From assembly GCF_048771995.1 (NCBI RefSeq), contig NC_133063.1, positions 69,507,514 through 69,571,513 of the forward strand: a stretch of 64,000 nt of DNA, written 5' to 3'. Below are positions 48,291 through 59,725 of this stretch, piece by piece. A model generated the notes under the pieces. It was given only the letters and a program-made list of their open reading frames with translations, did not search any database and had not been told where the DNA came from. Each line of letters starts with the position of its first letter. The first letter of the stretch is position 1. This DNA comes from Taeniopygia guttata. Taxonomy: Eukaryota > Chordata > Aves > Passeriformes > Estrildidae. The position numbers and the translations under genes are program-made.

Positions 48291-51200
48291 AACAAGGGTA
48301 CTAATCAAAGGTAGCTCCAGAAGATCTTACACTAAGATGCTTCTTTTATTAAGAAAAGCATTATGACCTTTCATAGATGAAAATAATAGGATTTAATTTA
48401 CATTACTCAGATGTGAGTTTCAGTCTTTTTTACAAAGGAGTAGACTGCAAAATATTCTGTGATCTTCACGTTTCTTTGCTTAAAATACTTCTTGTAAACT
48501 TAACATTATGAACATGGTGAGAGTTGTCACTAATGCCAAATCAGTTCTAACTCTTATGACCAGACTGGTACCAACCTCAGTTGTCACCAATGGCACTGTG
48601 GTTAAAACACACATGAGTGTTTTCTGAAAATAGGACCCAGTAATAATAATAAACACATACCACAGAGGACTATACAAAGCACAGCTACTTAAATGAGCTA
48701 CCCAAGCTTTTCCTCAAGGGCTCCACAGTTTAGGCATGTAGCAGATTGATGTTCCTATTTTGCCACCTGTTTCAGTTCCTAAGAGCATCCTTATAACATC
48801 CAGCTTTGTCAAGATAAGCACCTTTTCACTTCTGTCTGTAGAATGGAATGAAGTCTATACATTATGTTGAAAACTGAATTATATTGTTGTATGGAGCATA
48901 GAGCTTGTACCATTTGAAATGGGAATACTGAATCTAAATTTTCCAAAGGAAAAAGAAATATCCTTCTCACTTCTTACAAAGGATTTTGGACAATCACTAA
49001 AGATTTTAGATGACATAAGGCAAAATATTACTCTTTTTTTAAGACAAGTGTTATAACCTTCTGGCTAAGTGAGCTGGGACCAAGGCTAAAGTCACAGGCA
49101 TGATCAACTGAATGAATCAATAGGAGAAAAAAAATACTTAGTGTCATTTCCATCTTTGGTGGAATTTCAGCAATTTATTATCATTGCCATCTGGATTTCA
49201 GTCAGCATTCACTATGAAAATTTATCAGAATGTTACTTGTGGCCAATGAAGTCAAGTATGGGTTTCAACTTTGTATTTTCAGTAAAGCAAAAAAGCTGTA
49301 CAAAAAGAAAATATTATATTCCTCATCTTCCCCGATCATTGTCATACTTTTGTTTTCAATGGTTCCATTCAAACTTTTGTCTTGGGCCCCTAAATATTCA
49401 TTGAAATTATTACAACTCATAAAAAGCCATGATGATCTTTAGATGTTTGATGTGATGCTTTTTACCACCTCAATTATCCAAGTTTTTTTTTACTTAACTC
49501 CACAATCACAGAGCACTGTGGGATAACTTGCTTTTTCTTCTGCAGATTAGTCTGGGAAATCATTTACTGACTCCATGTGAATTGGTCTTGAAATGTCATG
49601 CTACTTCTTACTGTTCTCAGATGTATATTTTCAATTCCTCACTTTGCTGCACAGAAGCATTAAGTACTGATTTTTATGGCACAGTGTTCCTTCTTTCATC
49701 CCTGTGAATTTGTAACAGGCATATGATGAATACATTTTAGTAGTGGCCTTTTGCTTAACAGAAGAATAAAAGAGAGTGCTGTGCATAAGCTTGGGATAAG
49801 TTAGGATAGTTGTGTACAAGGACTACTGAAGAGCAGGACATGACATACTTTTTATGAACAGCAGGGAGAACATGAGGGTTAGTCTTTAACTTAATCACAA
49901 TCATGAATGGTTAGTAGTGCAAGCTCAGAAGAAATCATGTTCCAGATGCTGGTGCAGGCTTTTCTATGGAAGTGTCAGAGGCACATGAAGTTGCATGGGT
50001 AAATTGCACTGAGATTGCACAACAGCTTGATGTCTGCTTCTGAGATTATGGAAATAAAGAAGGATGCCTTCTAACACAGATCCTTGCTGACGAATAGTTG
50101 ATCTTTCTAATATACATCTATGCTAACAAATCTTTGATCTTTCTAATACAGATCCTTCCTTCTTCCCACGAGCATTCTATGACTGCTTTCAGTATCACAA
50201 GTTAAAATGTTCTTATATTTGGTTTCTTTTGCATATTTATATTATGTATAATGCTTTTCTAAAACGAATCCCTCCGGTCACACAAGATTTACTTGATATG
50301 TAATAATTATGATTATCTGCTGGGGTTTTGATTGTGTATCTTTTTATTTTTACTATCAGTAATATGTGTATTTTTAAAAATTCTACCTCCTACATTAAAC
50401 AAATAAACATGCTCTGCATTCTCAATGTACTCTAAACTATAAAAATAGAGAAGAATACCTAAAATGTCTCACATGAGGGATCTAAATATTGATGTGAAAT
50501 ATTGTTTCATTCTTCATTCAGTTCTTTCCTTTATGTCCATCTTCTAATAGGTAAGCTGTGTGGAGAGGTGAGCACAGCAGGAGACTGAGCATGGTAAATA
50601 GTAACAGTCTTTACTTCTGCATCTGGAATAAAATATACTGATAGTGTTTATTAGCTCCTTTCTCACACAGCCATAATAATTATGATTCATCACATTAAGT
50701 AGTGATGGACTCAGTCCTCTGATAAAGGTAACTAGCTTTCATTTACATGTAATAATTCTGCTTTGAGTAGTTTGCATATAAAATTTAGTTTGTGATATCA
50801 TATGATTAAGGTCTAAATTTCCAGAAAAAGTCCCATAATTTTGGATGCTAATTTGATAAGGTTTGAGCCTCACTTTCCAAGTTACTGAAAGCTCAAGGGC
50901 AGAAGCAATGAGAGAAATGCAGCACCTGAGAAAATTTGAACCAGAATGTCTCAAGCTAAGCCCACAAAAGAATAGGGAAGTAAAATTAAACCCCTCCTCC
51001 AGTAAGTCTTGCTCTGGGGAAGTCTAAAATTGCTCCTTCTCTTCTTTACTTCCTTGTAGCTTATTTCTGGATCCTATTCCCTATTTTTTTTTCAGATCAT
51101 AGTGCATTTTAGTAAGCTTTATTGAAAGTAATTCTAGTGTCTTTTCTATTATCTCATTAGTTTTGTTATAAATTTTGCCCCTGGTGCTTCTTTGTTGGGT

Positions 51201-52021
51201 TTTTTCTCTTTTTAGTTATGTTTATCCATATACAGTAGTGTGAAAAATATGTGATTATTTGCTTCTACTAGAACACAAATACACTCTAAAACTGTATTTT
51301 CTCCTTTTGTATTATTCCAGGGCTGTTGGTTTACTATCAGTAATACAAGTCAATTTGTTCACGTCAGACATTGCCATATGTAAAGTGAAAGAATAGCAGC
51401 AGTAAGTCTTCATTCTAATCCCTTTTTAACCAATCTTCAATTTACCCATCCTGAGATTTCCACTGCCTCACAATGTGTTCCAGGTATTTTCTGGTCTTTA
51501 GGTTTAAGGCAATAAGAAACTGCAAAATACCCCATGCAAAGCAAAGCTGAAACAAAAGCAGGGTTAAAATTCTTCTACACTAGATCATGTGTTAGTGCAG
51601 ACAGTTATAAAATCTGCTTGTGTTTGTTCATGAATCTCTCCAACATGGGAGAAGTCAATTGCAATTGATTATTATTTGTGGATAGTAAAAATATAAAAGC
51701 ATTTTCCTGTCAGACTATTTAAAACTGCCTGCAAGCTACAGATCCTAAAAATGTCCTGACTGAAGTTATGGAAATGTTTTATTTCTCTTTATTGCTACTG
51801 TTTCATTGCAATTGGTTCATATTCTTTGTGTGTGCATGAGTTGCTCTAGTAAGTATTTTCCTTGTTTCTGCTGGTAGCCTAGTGTTTGTTTCTGGTTTTG
51901 CTGTTTATGAGCTGTGATGGATTTCAAAGGCTGGCATGGCTCTGATCTGCCTCACCAGAAGGTAGTTCTTGCAAGTTCTAATGCAATTCTACTTTTATTT
52001 CAGATCTACCTTTTATTTCAG

Positions 52022-52082
52022 ACAATGTTCCAAATCCAAATCACAATACTGTTACTGGAAACACAGCTCTCCATGGTTTCAG
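52022..52082 (+). CDS. PDCD1LG2: PDCD1LG2 signal-peptide exon
   Basis: ATG 52025 reads MFQIQITILLLETQLSMVS plus one base to donor TCAG|GTAAGA. The pattern LLLETQL resembles the human leader's LSLELQL. Two acceptors 18 bases apart (after 52003 and after 52021) lie within a near-perfect duplication, TCTAC(C)TTTTATTTCAG. Either keeps the same ATG, so only 5' UTR length would change. Confidence 0.9.
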
Positions 52083-55000
52083 GTAAGAGAGAAAGTGCCT
52101 TTCAGTTCCAGTAGCAGAACTAATGCAGCTTTTAGTATGTGGGCTTCAGCACCTCCAGCAACACTTGCATGAACGGTCAATAATGTCTGGAGACTCTGCT
52201 TTCCATCTTATAAAAGGCACTGGCATTGACTGAGCACAGGACAGGTGTCTGCCACTTCCAGAGTCAGGATTCTTTACCATGTTGTGTGTTGTCAGCTGAG
52301 GTGTCCAGCATCAGCGGCATGGCTGTAAGAAGGAGGATGACCAAAGCAACAAATACCCACAGGGAAGTGTAACAATCTCAGTGTTAGATGGCATGAAATA
52401 TGATCACTTGTGTTCCCCTGTCCATGCCTGTAGCAGAATCAACTCGGCTAAAATCCAGAAGGAGCTTGGCACTTTCTCACATTGCTCCCTTGCTACAGTT
52501 GTATTACAGTAAATAAACAAACATTGCTAAGAGAAACCTAGCAATGCTAAGGTTTCCCTGTATATTAGTGTGAATATAAACAAAAAATGCTTAAAATTTT
52601 AGTCAAATCAGTAACCATATACCCCTGACTATCTGTATACAGTATACTATCTGCATACTATCTGATAGTTTTGCCCAGCATTAAAGAAGATCAGAACATA
52701 TTTTGATGAAACAAATGAAATTGTTCTCTTTTCTTCACATAGCTTTGTTTACAGTTGAAGTTCCTCAACAGCTCTACACTGCAGAGTATGGGAGCAACGT
52801 GACCATGGAATGCAGATTCCCTGTGAATGGCTCAGTGGATCTAGGACTCCTGTCTGTTTTTTGGGAACAGAAAAGGCAGGGCTCATCAAAATCAAAAGAG
52901 GTATATACATTCCGCAATGGGAAGGCACTCCATCCATCTCAACATCCTGATTACATAGGAAGAGCATCACTTCTGCACAATGAACTGATGCTGGGACGAG
53001 CCATCATCCAGATCACCAATGTTAAGATTACAGATGCAGGATCATACCTTTGTCTCATTGACTACCAGGGTGTGGACTACAAGTACATTGCTTTGGAAGT
53101 AAGAGGTGAGTGGTTAAATTAAATGTAACTGTATATTAATTGAGACACCTCCACTAAATTCCTACAAGCTTGTAGAAATTGGTTAATCTGAAGGAATTTG
53201 TTGTTAGTTGTCTCACCAAGACTTTGTGCTAAGCCTTCAGCTGAACCAAAGCAGTTGTCTTAGTAGTGGCTAGCCTTTGGTTCAACACCTGAGCTCCTCC
53301 AGGAGCACCTGGTGCTGGGGAAGGACAGCATCTGTTCTCCTTCCATCCTTCTTTCTACAACCTCTTCAGTGCCACCACCTCCCTCCTCTCCTTTGATCTT
53401 CTTGTTGGGCTACACTCTGGTCATTCCAAAAAGTTTCTCAGAGATGCTTTGATATCCTTATGAATCCTGCTGCAACTACTCAAGTGTCTGGGGATTCCCC
53501 AAATGACTGCAGCTCCCAGAGCAAGGACATGTGATTTTCTGTGTCCATTGAAGCAAAATGGGCATTAGTAGTAAAGGCATATGTTAATGGAAAGCATGAT
53601 AGACCAGATCCTTGAAAGATTTCACAGATTAGTGTTTCCCACTAATCTGTGAGAAACATCACACATATCTGTGTAATGCAAGGCAACATTCATTTCCCAT
53701 CCATATATTTAAATAACAATATTTATCAAATGCAAAAATTGACATAGACATTCTTAAGACCCACATTAGTTCCTATGAAAAGTCAATTTTGTTCTAATAT
53801 AATGAAAATATTACACTGTTTATAAGCTATGGTAAAACAAACATGAAATCAGGCTTTTGGGAAGTGGCATATTCTAAAAGTGAAAATAAGACTCCCATAA
53901 GATTCCGCTAGTCTACTCTGTCTTAATAAATTATAAATATCATGTCAACTGCTGCCCTGTATAAAGTACTGGAGTGCATTCTTTTGCTGTAGGCATGATA
54001 AGGATTGAATAATCCATTTTGTATTGTTCTACAAAACATCCTTCATCATTTTAAATGAGTGTTCCACAGATATAGCCATAGACAATACATAGCATTAAAA
54101 GGAAGCAGGGAAAGTGAAGTGGGGAAATGATTGCTGTTGCATACAACAATTTCACTCAACAACTTCTCATGCAGCATCTTACAAGAGAATAAACACTCAA
54201 GTAATGAGAATACCGAGTGAAGACAAATTTGTTTTCATGTGCCAGTCAAAAGGCTTTCCTCTGGCAGAGATTTTCTGGCAAAATGAGAACTTCAATCTCA
54301 GTGGATCTGCAAATACCACCCATACACTGACTGCAGATGGCCTCTACAATGTCACCAGCATCCTGACATTCAAACCAAACACGAGTGAGAACTACACATG
54401 TGTCTTCTGGAATAAAGAACTGAATGAAGAAACTTCAGCTCACTTTTCCACTTTAGGTTGGTATGACCTTGAATTTGTATATGACTGTTCATACATACAT
54501 CATGTGCTATGGTCCATCACTGGAGTTAAGTTCTAGAAATCAGTGTAATACTGATTCTTGGTAAACTGAACAAGTCAGTATTATTTATGTCTTTGAAGTC
54601 TCAGCTAGCTTCCATTCCAACAAACCAGTCTGTATTTTTCTGTATATTTTAATTTTAGAGTAGCTTTCCTTATTTTCCTGCCAATACAAAGGGAATTTTT
54701 TCAGCTGCATGGGCATCTTCCCTGATAGTCTCCTACTTAATTATTCTATCTAGTTGTCTACCTTGACTTCAGCAAGGCTTTTGACATTGTTGCCCATAAT
54801 ATCCTCATGGGTAAACTCAGGAAATGTGGGTTAGATGAACAGAATCAAGAACTGGTTAAATTACAGAGTCCAGAAGGTCGTGATCAGACTAATAGAATCC
54901 AGATGAAAGCCTGCTGACAGTGGATCAATATTGGGTCCAATCTTATTCAATTTATCAGCAACCTGGACAAAGGAATCAAAGGCACCAGCACCACAGGTTT

Positions 55001-58000
55001 GCTGGTGACACTAAACTGGGTGCAGTGGCTTAATGCGGCCAAGGGCTCAGGGGTCCATCCGATCCCCGGCTGCCGCTGCTGTAGGTGTCTGGATAGCGCT
55101 GGGCTGTTAGGCTCAGCTTGTCTGGGTCCCTCAGGCTAGCTCCAGCCACAGGCAACTTAGCGTGCAACTCAGGAGTGATTTCAGCTCTGGTAAATTCAGC
55201 TCTTAGTTATTTCAGCTCTGTGCTCACCAGTTCCTTAAGCACATGCAGGGAGATAGAGATAGAAGTCTGTATGCAGTTCAACAGCGGTGTTCTTTAATTT
55301 CAGCTCCTGTGAATGGGGCAGTGACAGTTTATTCTGCTGAACTGGGCAGAGATGGGGTTTGATATAGGGTACAGGGGTGCTGGAAATTGTCCAGTGGCCA
55401 GGGTTGAGGAGAATACAACCTATAGCCTTACAGAGAGATAGCAAGGGTCTGAATGCGGAAGAGGGGCTTCTTTGGTCCAGCCACCGTGACTTGGCATTTC
55501 TTATCTTAGGCGAGTGACCACCAGGGAGGCCTTGCAGCGCCTCTGACTGCTACAGTGGCTGATCCATCTGAAGGCTTTGCTGCCATTCATGGACCTTGAT
55601 TAGCTGGAGGGTTGGGCAGAGAGAAACCTGGTGAGGTTCAACTGAGTGTAAGGTCCTGCACCTGGGGAGGAATTGTCTCACGTGCCAGCACAGGCTGCTG
55701 ACCTCTGTGAAGTGGTTCTGCAGAGAAGGACCTAGGAGTCCTGGCAGACAAAAAGCTCTCCATGAGCCAGCCAAGAAAGCTAATGGTATCCTGAGGCACA
55801 CTAGGAAGAGCATTGCCAGCAGGGCAAGGCAGATGATCCTGCCCCTTTACTCAGCAGTAGTGAAGCCACAACTGGAGTGCTGTGCCCAGTATTGTGACCA
55901 CTTCTGGGCTCTTCAGGACACAAGAGAGAAGGAGGTACTGGAGAGAGTTCAGCAACGGCCACAAGTTTGATGAGGAGTCTAAAGCATCTGTCTAATGAGA
56001 AGACTGTGTTTAGTCTGGAGAAGACTGAGAGGAGGTATCATCAATATATAAAAATATTTCAAAGGCAGATGCCAATAGGATGGTGCCAGACTCAAATGCC
56101 ATACAAAAGAGAGGTATGACTGGCTTTTTTTTGTGAGGCTTTTCATAGTAATATTTCAGAACAAATTATTCATAAATGAGTGTAAATCACTAGGCTAATA
56201 AATTTTAAAAATCTTTTGTTCAGTCAGAACAAGACTGGAGAAACACAACTAATAACTTGATAAACAATGCCTGTTTTGTAAGTTATAAATGTATTCTCCT
56301 TTAATATTTTTAACAGCTTTAATGAGTACACAGTATAGTGGACAAAAATTCCTGATCTCTTTAATCGCCCCCGCATGTGTGACTGTAGCTGTCCTTCTCT
56401 CTGCACTAATAATATTTCAGAAGAGAAAATCATTCAAGAATGAGCAACCCAAAAAAGGTACATTTTTACTTCAGATAGTGAAACTTTCACTATTTCTTTA
56501 CTTTTCCTGTGAACAACCTTGAGAAATTTTAGTAAGGCACACTTGCATGAATTTGGTCACATTTTATTTCTAGATTGCAAGAGGGTACAAAATGAGATCT
56601 TGGATAATTTGAGTTTTATTTTCCTCACTGTGTTACCTATGTGAGACAAGGTGTATGTAAAGATACATTTTTAAAGCTGACCAGCTAGTACTCTGTACAC
56701 AGCACAAACAAACTTTGCGTCATGTAAGGAGGACTGTAAAGCATAGTTTCAACAGTGTTTTCTTCATAGCTACAAAGACATTGTGGCTACAGTATATTAC
56801 ACAGAATTTTTATTTTTCAACTCCATTATGGTATAATACAGGACAGCCACAATATTTCCTTCCTTGTTTGTATGTACAGTAGTACAAAATTAATAAAGTA
56901 AACACACTATTATTCCAGTATTTTCTTGCACATGAACAGACACTAGTAAACTAGACTATATATATCTATAGTCATGAAAGAAGAGTCTTAATATTATGAT
57001 TTCAGAATTCGATTCAAGTTTTCTAAAGTTTTTGATTTAAGTTTTGTAAATTAAAAGAAACATAGAGAAATTTATTTGGTATGATTTAATAAAAAACTTA
57101 ACTGTGCTCACAGCTCAGTTTAATCTAAAGATTTGTTGAATAGTTATAGTTACAATATAGTTTCTTCCAAATGTAGAAATGTTTAAGCTAAATTTTTATA
57201 TATTTACTTTAACAGACAGGAAAAGAAAACTGAACCCTAATGCAAAGGATGAGAACAGTAAGTCATAAGCAATTTTTAAAATTTACATTTACAGATTTTT
57301 CTTTCTTACATCTAAAATATTTAAAAATATGTAGATTGAAACCTAAATAATGTAACATCAAAATAGAGGGTAGTTTTGAATTTAAATTCTTTTATTCTTG
57401 AGTTTTCAAAAAAATGCAGTTTCTAAAGTTTTGACTTTCTCTTGGGCAACGTAAAAATTTGAAAATATTGGTTCCCTTTCACTAACGTACGAATAGCTTT
57501 CATACATAGGTCAGAACACATCTCTGTATACCAGATGGGGTTCTAGTAGTCTTGGCTGAGAAAGATACTCACAGAAAGCTGGTTGCTTTGGATAGCATCA
57601 AGATTTTTGTGGCAATAGTCTGTTATACTTTTGGATCAAGCTACAGGTTTTAACAACAAATAAAATGATACATCATTGATCTGGAATATTATATAATCTC
57701 CTAGGCTACCTCTTGTCTTATGAGAATCTGACTTACCTAGACATCCAGAAATTTTTACAATTCAGAGGGAAGATAATACCTAAAAAAATTGTCAGGATGC
57801 ATCTAACTGTTCTGTACTAAAATTGAACTGAAAGAAAAAGATAACACCATAGAAAATGATAAATCAATACAACAAGGAAAGTCTTAATACACCTACTGAT
57901 ATAAATCAATTTTGTTACCTATAGATAACAGTTTGACAGGCTAATGCATTGTGAGGTACTGGCTGTGGCCAGTGTTAGGTACAGAGGTACTTGGTTCAGC

Positions 58001-59376
58001 CAGAATTCCTTGGTGTCCAAGCAGACCCTCACATAGCATACTGAGGTCAGCCCTGAGGCTGCCAAGGAGCACAAATGGAGTAATACTGTGATGCAGCTAA
58101 CCAAGTGAACACAGAGACAACTCTGGGCTTTTCCAAGGACAGCATATCTCCCACGTATCTCACTGCTAAAAAAATACATGAAGAAGTCACCAACTTAAAA
58201 AATAAATCCTGTAGGTGAAAGGTAGAGATTGGATGAAGAGGGCACTGATTTCCAAATCACCTCAGGTTGTCATATTTGCATCTTAACTGTAAGTGTTTGA
58301 TCCACTGCTGTCTGTAGATATTACAATTGAAACAACATTTTCAGAAAGACATTTTCACCTTCCAGAAACCTTGCAGCAGTCAAAGTCTCATTCTTATTTT
58401 TCATGTGATAGTGTGAAACTCTAGTGGCATCATGCCATGCACTAATGAACACAAGCCCAAGGCAAGCAGCATTCTGGAGAACAGCGTTGGTGCATGTCTG
58501 GACATCATTCCTGTGCATATTGTCCGAGCATAGCTTGGCTTCCCCTGGCTTTTTGTATTACTTTTGTATTTTTCCACTTTGTAGCCTCTACTGTGCACTT
58601 AGTGAAATGAAGAAATTAAAGGAAACAAGGCCACACTTTGCGGTTTTACTTCTTCATTTTAATGATGACAAAAACCTTTGTCTTTCTTGTAACATGCAGT
58701 AAGTCAGATGACAAACATTTATATTTCTCAGCATTGGATATTTTTAAGAAACCCTGGAAAGAACCTTTTTTCCATGATGAGTAGGTAGTTGCAGCATAAA
58801 AGCCACAGATAGTTTACCATAGTGCCTTGGAAATGACCCATACAGTCCTGGTTACAGGAACAAGGACTGTTAATCTACTGGTTTTGACTTACAGCTCAAG
58901 CTGTATCAGAACTGAATATGTAGGACATTTAAACTCATCACTGAAGTCCCAGTTCTGCACACTTTTAATCACATGCACATATTTACTGACAATCATTACC
59001 ATGGATGCTCTCTAAACAGATTTCAGTTTTTTCATTTCATTTATATGGCTGAAAGTGGGTGATAGCTTTGTTGTAATAGAAAATTCAGATAAAAGAGATA
59101 ATTCTTTCCTGGAAAAGATCACAGCAGATGTTCTTGTAAACTAGAATAGCTTTAAGGAGCCATTGTAACTTCAGCATGATCCAGGAGACTGAGCTTTCAT
59201 TCTTAACCCACTCAGTTGTTAAAATCAGGCTTTTTATTTTCTTAAATCACTGGAGATTTTTAAAGTAATACTGTTGCATTTTCTTTCTTTAAGGTGATGA
59301 TTTTAACTCTCAGACTGAGGCTCTATACTTGTCAACTGTCACAACTTCAAGAGACAGTGGAAGTGTGGATCCGTGA
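52025..59376 (+). CDS. PDCD1LG2: PDCD1LG2 (PD-L2), complete coding region
   Basis: Six coding exons join in frame to 322 residues: 52025-52082, 52743-53105, 54175-54456, 56317-56457, 57216-57257 and 59294-59376, all with GT/AG borders and phase-1 junctions. The product is the second PD-1 ligand, a type I membrane protein of antigen-presenting cells. Domains: signal peptide about 1-19, IgV about 20-140 (C43/C123), IgC about 142-234 (C163/C216), helix about 246-268, tail 269-322. The IgC part (YKRINTQVMRIP, GFPLAEIFW, LYNVTSILTFKP) and position identify it as PD-L2. Human PD-L2 has 273 residues; here the V domain is fuller and the tail longer. The tryptophan of human YGVAWDYKY is absent. Confidence 0.96.
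52083..52742 (+). other. PDCD1LG2 intron after signal-peptide exon
   Basis: A 660-bp intron with short CTATCTG/GTATAC repeats near 52630-52670. Nothing else is recognised. Confidence 0.7.
52743..53105 (+). CDS. PDCD1LG2: PDCD1LG2 IgV-domain exon
   Basis: A 363-nt exon from TTCACATAG| to AGAG|GTGAGT. It reads LFTVEVPQQLYTAEYGSNVT, MECRFPVNGSVDL, then a long C'-C'' part before RASLLHNELMLGR, and ends TDAGSYLCLIDYQGVDYKY. Glycosylation sites include N38 and N48. The middle is about 20 residues longer than in human PD-L2 and matches PD-L1 in length. Confidence 0.95.
53106..54174 (+). other. PDCD1LG2 intron between IgV and IgC exons
   Basis: A 1.07-kb intron. It holds a GC-richer piece at about 53280-53520 without recognisable identity and a perfect 13-bp inverted repeat (53622-53652). 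Confidence 0.7.
53622..53652. repeat. Perfect 13-bp inverted repeat
   Basis: TCACAGATTAGTG, loop TTTCC, CACTAATCTGTGA. In the PDCD1LG2 transcript it would form a compact intronic hairpin. It is shorter than a typical microRNA precursor and no longer stem is evident. Confidence 0.8.
54175..54456 (+). CDS. PDCD1LG2: PDCD1LG2 IgC-domain exon
   Basis: A 282-nt exon from TTCTCATGCAG| to TTTAG|GTTGGT. It reads SYKRINTQVMRIPSEDK, FMCQSKGFPLAEIFWQNENF and ends ENYTCVFWNKELNEETSAHF. Several N-glycosylation sites are visible (NLS, NTT, NVT, NTS, NYT types). It aligns to human PD-L2 from SYRKINTH to CVFWN. Confidence 0.96.
54755..56100 (+). repeat. CR1 LINE copy (ORF2 part), interrupted
   Basis: The CR1 reverse transcriptase is readable with frameshifts: YLDFSKAF from 54762, then GKLRKCGLDE and NLDKG, up to 55030. 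It resumes at 55555 with GGCTGATCCATCTGAAGGC, and the later stretch KKANGILRHTRKSIASRARQ, then ILPLYSAVVKPQLECCAQ, and finally TTTAGTCTGGAGAAGACTGA. It lies in the PDCD1LG2 intron before the transmembrane exon. Stops and frameshifts show it is dead. Confidence 0.9.
55031..55554 (-). mobile_element. Solo LTR inserted in CR1 (avian ERV, class II-like)
   Basis: A 524-bp insert splits the CR1 copy and is flanked by the 6-bp duplication GTGGCT (55025-55030 and 55555-55560). Read on minus it starts TGTAGCAGTC, has AATAAA within CAGAATAAACTG, and ends GGCCGCATTA, so the last bases are TA rather than CA. A 6-bp duplication is typical of class II (ERVK/alpharetrovirus-like) avian elements. A motif ATTTCAGCTC recurs four times inside on plus. 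No internal viral genes are present, so it is a solo LTR left by recombination. It is younger than the CR1. Confidence 0.78.
56317..56457 (+). CDS. PDCD1LG2: PDCD1LG2 transmembrane exon
   Basis: A 141-nt exon from TTTTTAACAG| to AAAAAG|GTACAT. It reads LMSTQYSGQK as stalk, FLISLIAPACVTVAVLLSAL and IIF as helix, then the basic stop-transfer QKRKSFKNEQPKK. Confidence 0.93.
56458..57215 (+). other. PDCD1LG2 intron after transmembrane exon
   Basis: A 758-bp AT-rich intron. Nothing is recognised. Confidence 0.7.
57216..57257 (+). CDS. PDCD1LG2: PDCD1LG2 small cytoplasmic exon
   Basis: A 42-nt exon from ACTTTAACAG| to AACA|GTAAGT, an excellent donor. It reads RKRKLNPNAKDEN after a split aspartate. 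Phase 1 on both sides supports it. Confidence 0.85.
57258..59293 (+). other. PDCD1LG2 last intron
   Basis: A 2.0-kb intron. A GC-richer block at about 57940-58110 and another at 58420-58530 may be old transposon pieces, but I cannot name a family. No exon that fits the phase is seen. Confidence 0.6.
59294..59376 (+). CDS. PDCD1LG2: PDCD1LG2 last coding exon
   Basis: Acceptor CTTTCTTTAAG| at 59293. It completes a serine and reads DDFNSQTEALYLSTVTTSRD and SGSVDP, then TGA at 59374-59376. The one tyrosine (ALYLST) does not fit the ITIM or ITSM pattern. The similarity of this acidic, Ser/Thr-rich end to other species cannot be judged here. Confidence 0.87.
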
Positions 59377-59725
59377 AAATTCTTCATATTACATGTCATA
59401 ATTTGCACTTTTTCTATCAGTTTTTGGGGACTTCAAAAGAAAATTACAGCACTTTAGCCTTAGGATAAACAGTGAGTTCATGGGGATGTATTTGCACTGC
59501 AGCAATGGAAAGCTATGCCTCCTCAGATACCATATCTTCTTGAAGTTACTGAGAACTATGCTGTCACAAAATGTGGTTTACCACTGTAAAGAGGTCAACT
59601 GAGTGCCTTTGATAAACTTTACTTTTGGACTTACTGTTGCTCAAGGGATTTTTGTTTAAGAATACCTTTATCAACTGTTCCAGTCTCAGGAATGGTGCTT
59701 GGAGTAAAAAATCTTGTGGAATTTG

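Larger units (their letters stand above)
40800..52003. other. CD274-PDCD1LG2 intergenic interval
   Basis: AT-rich DNA between the paralogues. It must include a non-coding first exon and promoter of PDCD1LG2, which I cannot place; no CpG island is present. It holds a possible LTR remnant (42090-42705), CR1 fragments (44935-45072, 48199-48290), an ISRE/STAT6-type pair (45356-45410), two hairpins (45925-45949, 47753-47781), a 2 x 14-bp duplication (43053-43080) and an imperfect duplication near 50085-50160. No protein gene is recognised. Confidence 0.6.

Noticed and set aside
54114..54174. Upstream extension of the PDCD1LG2 IgC exon frame
   Set aside because: The acceptor TCTCATGCAG at 54174 gives exactly the 282-nt exon seen in CD274, so the extension is intron.
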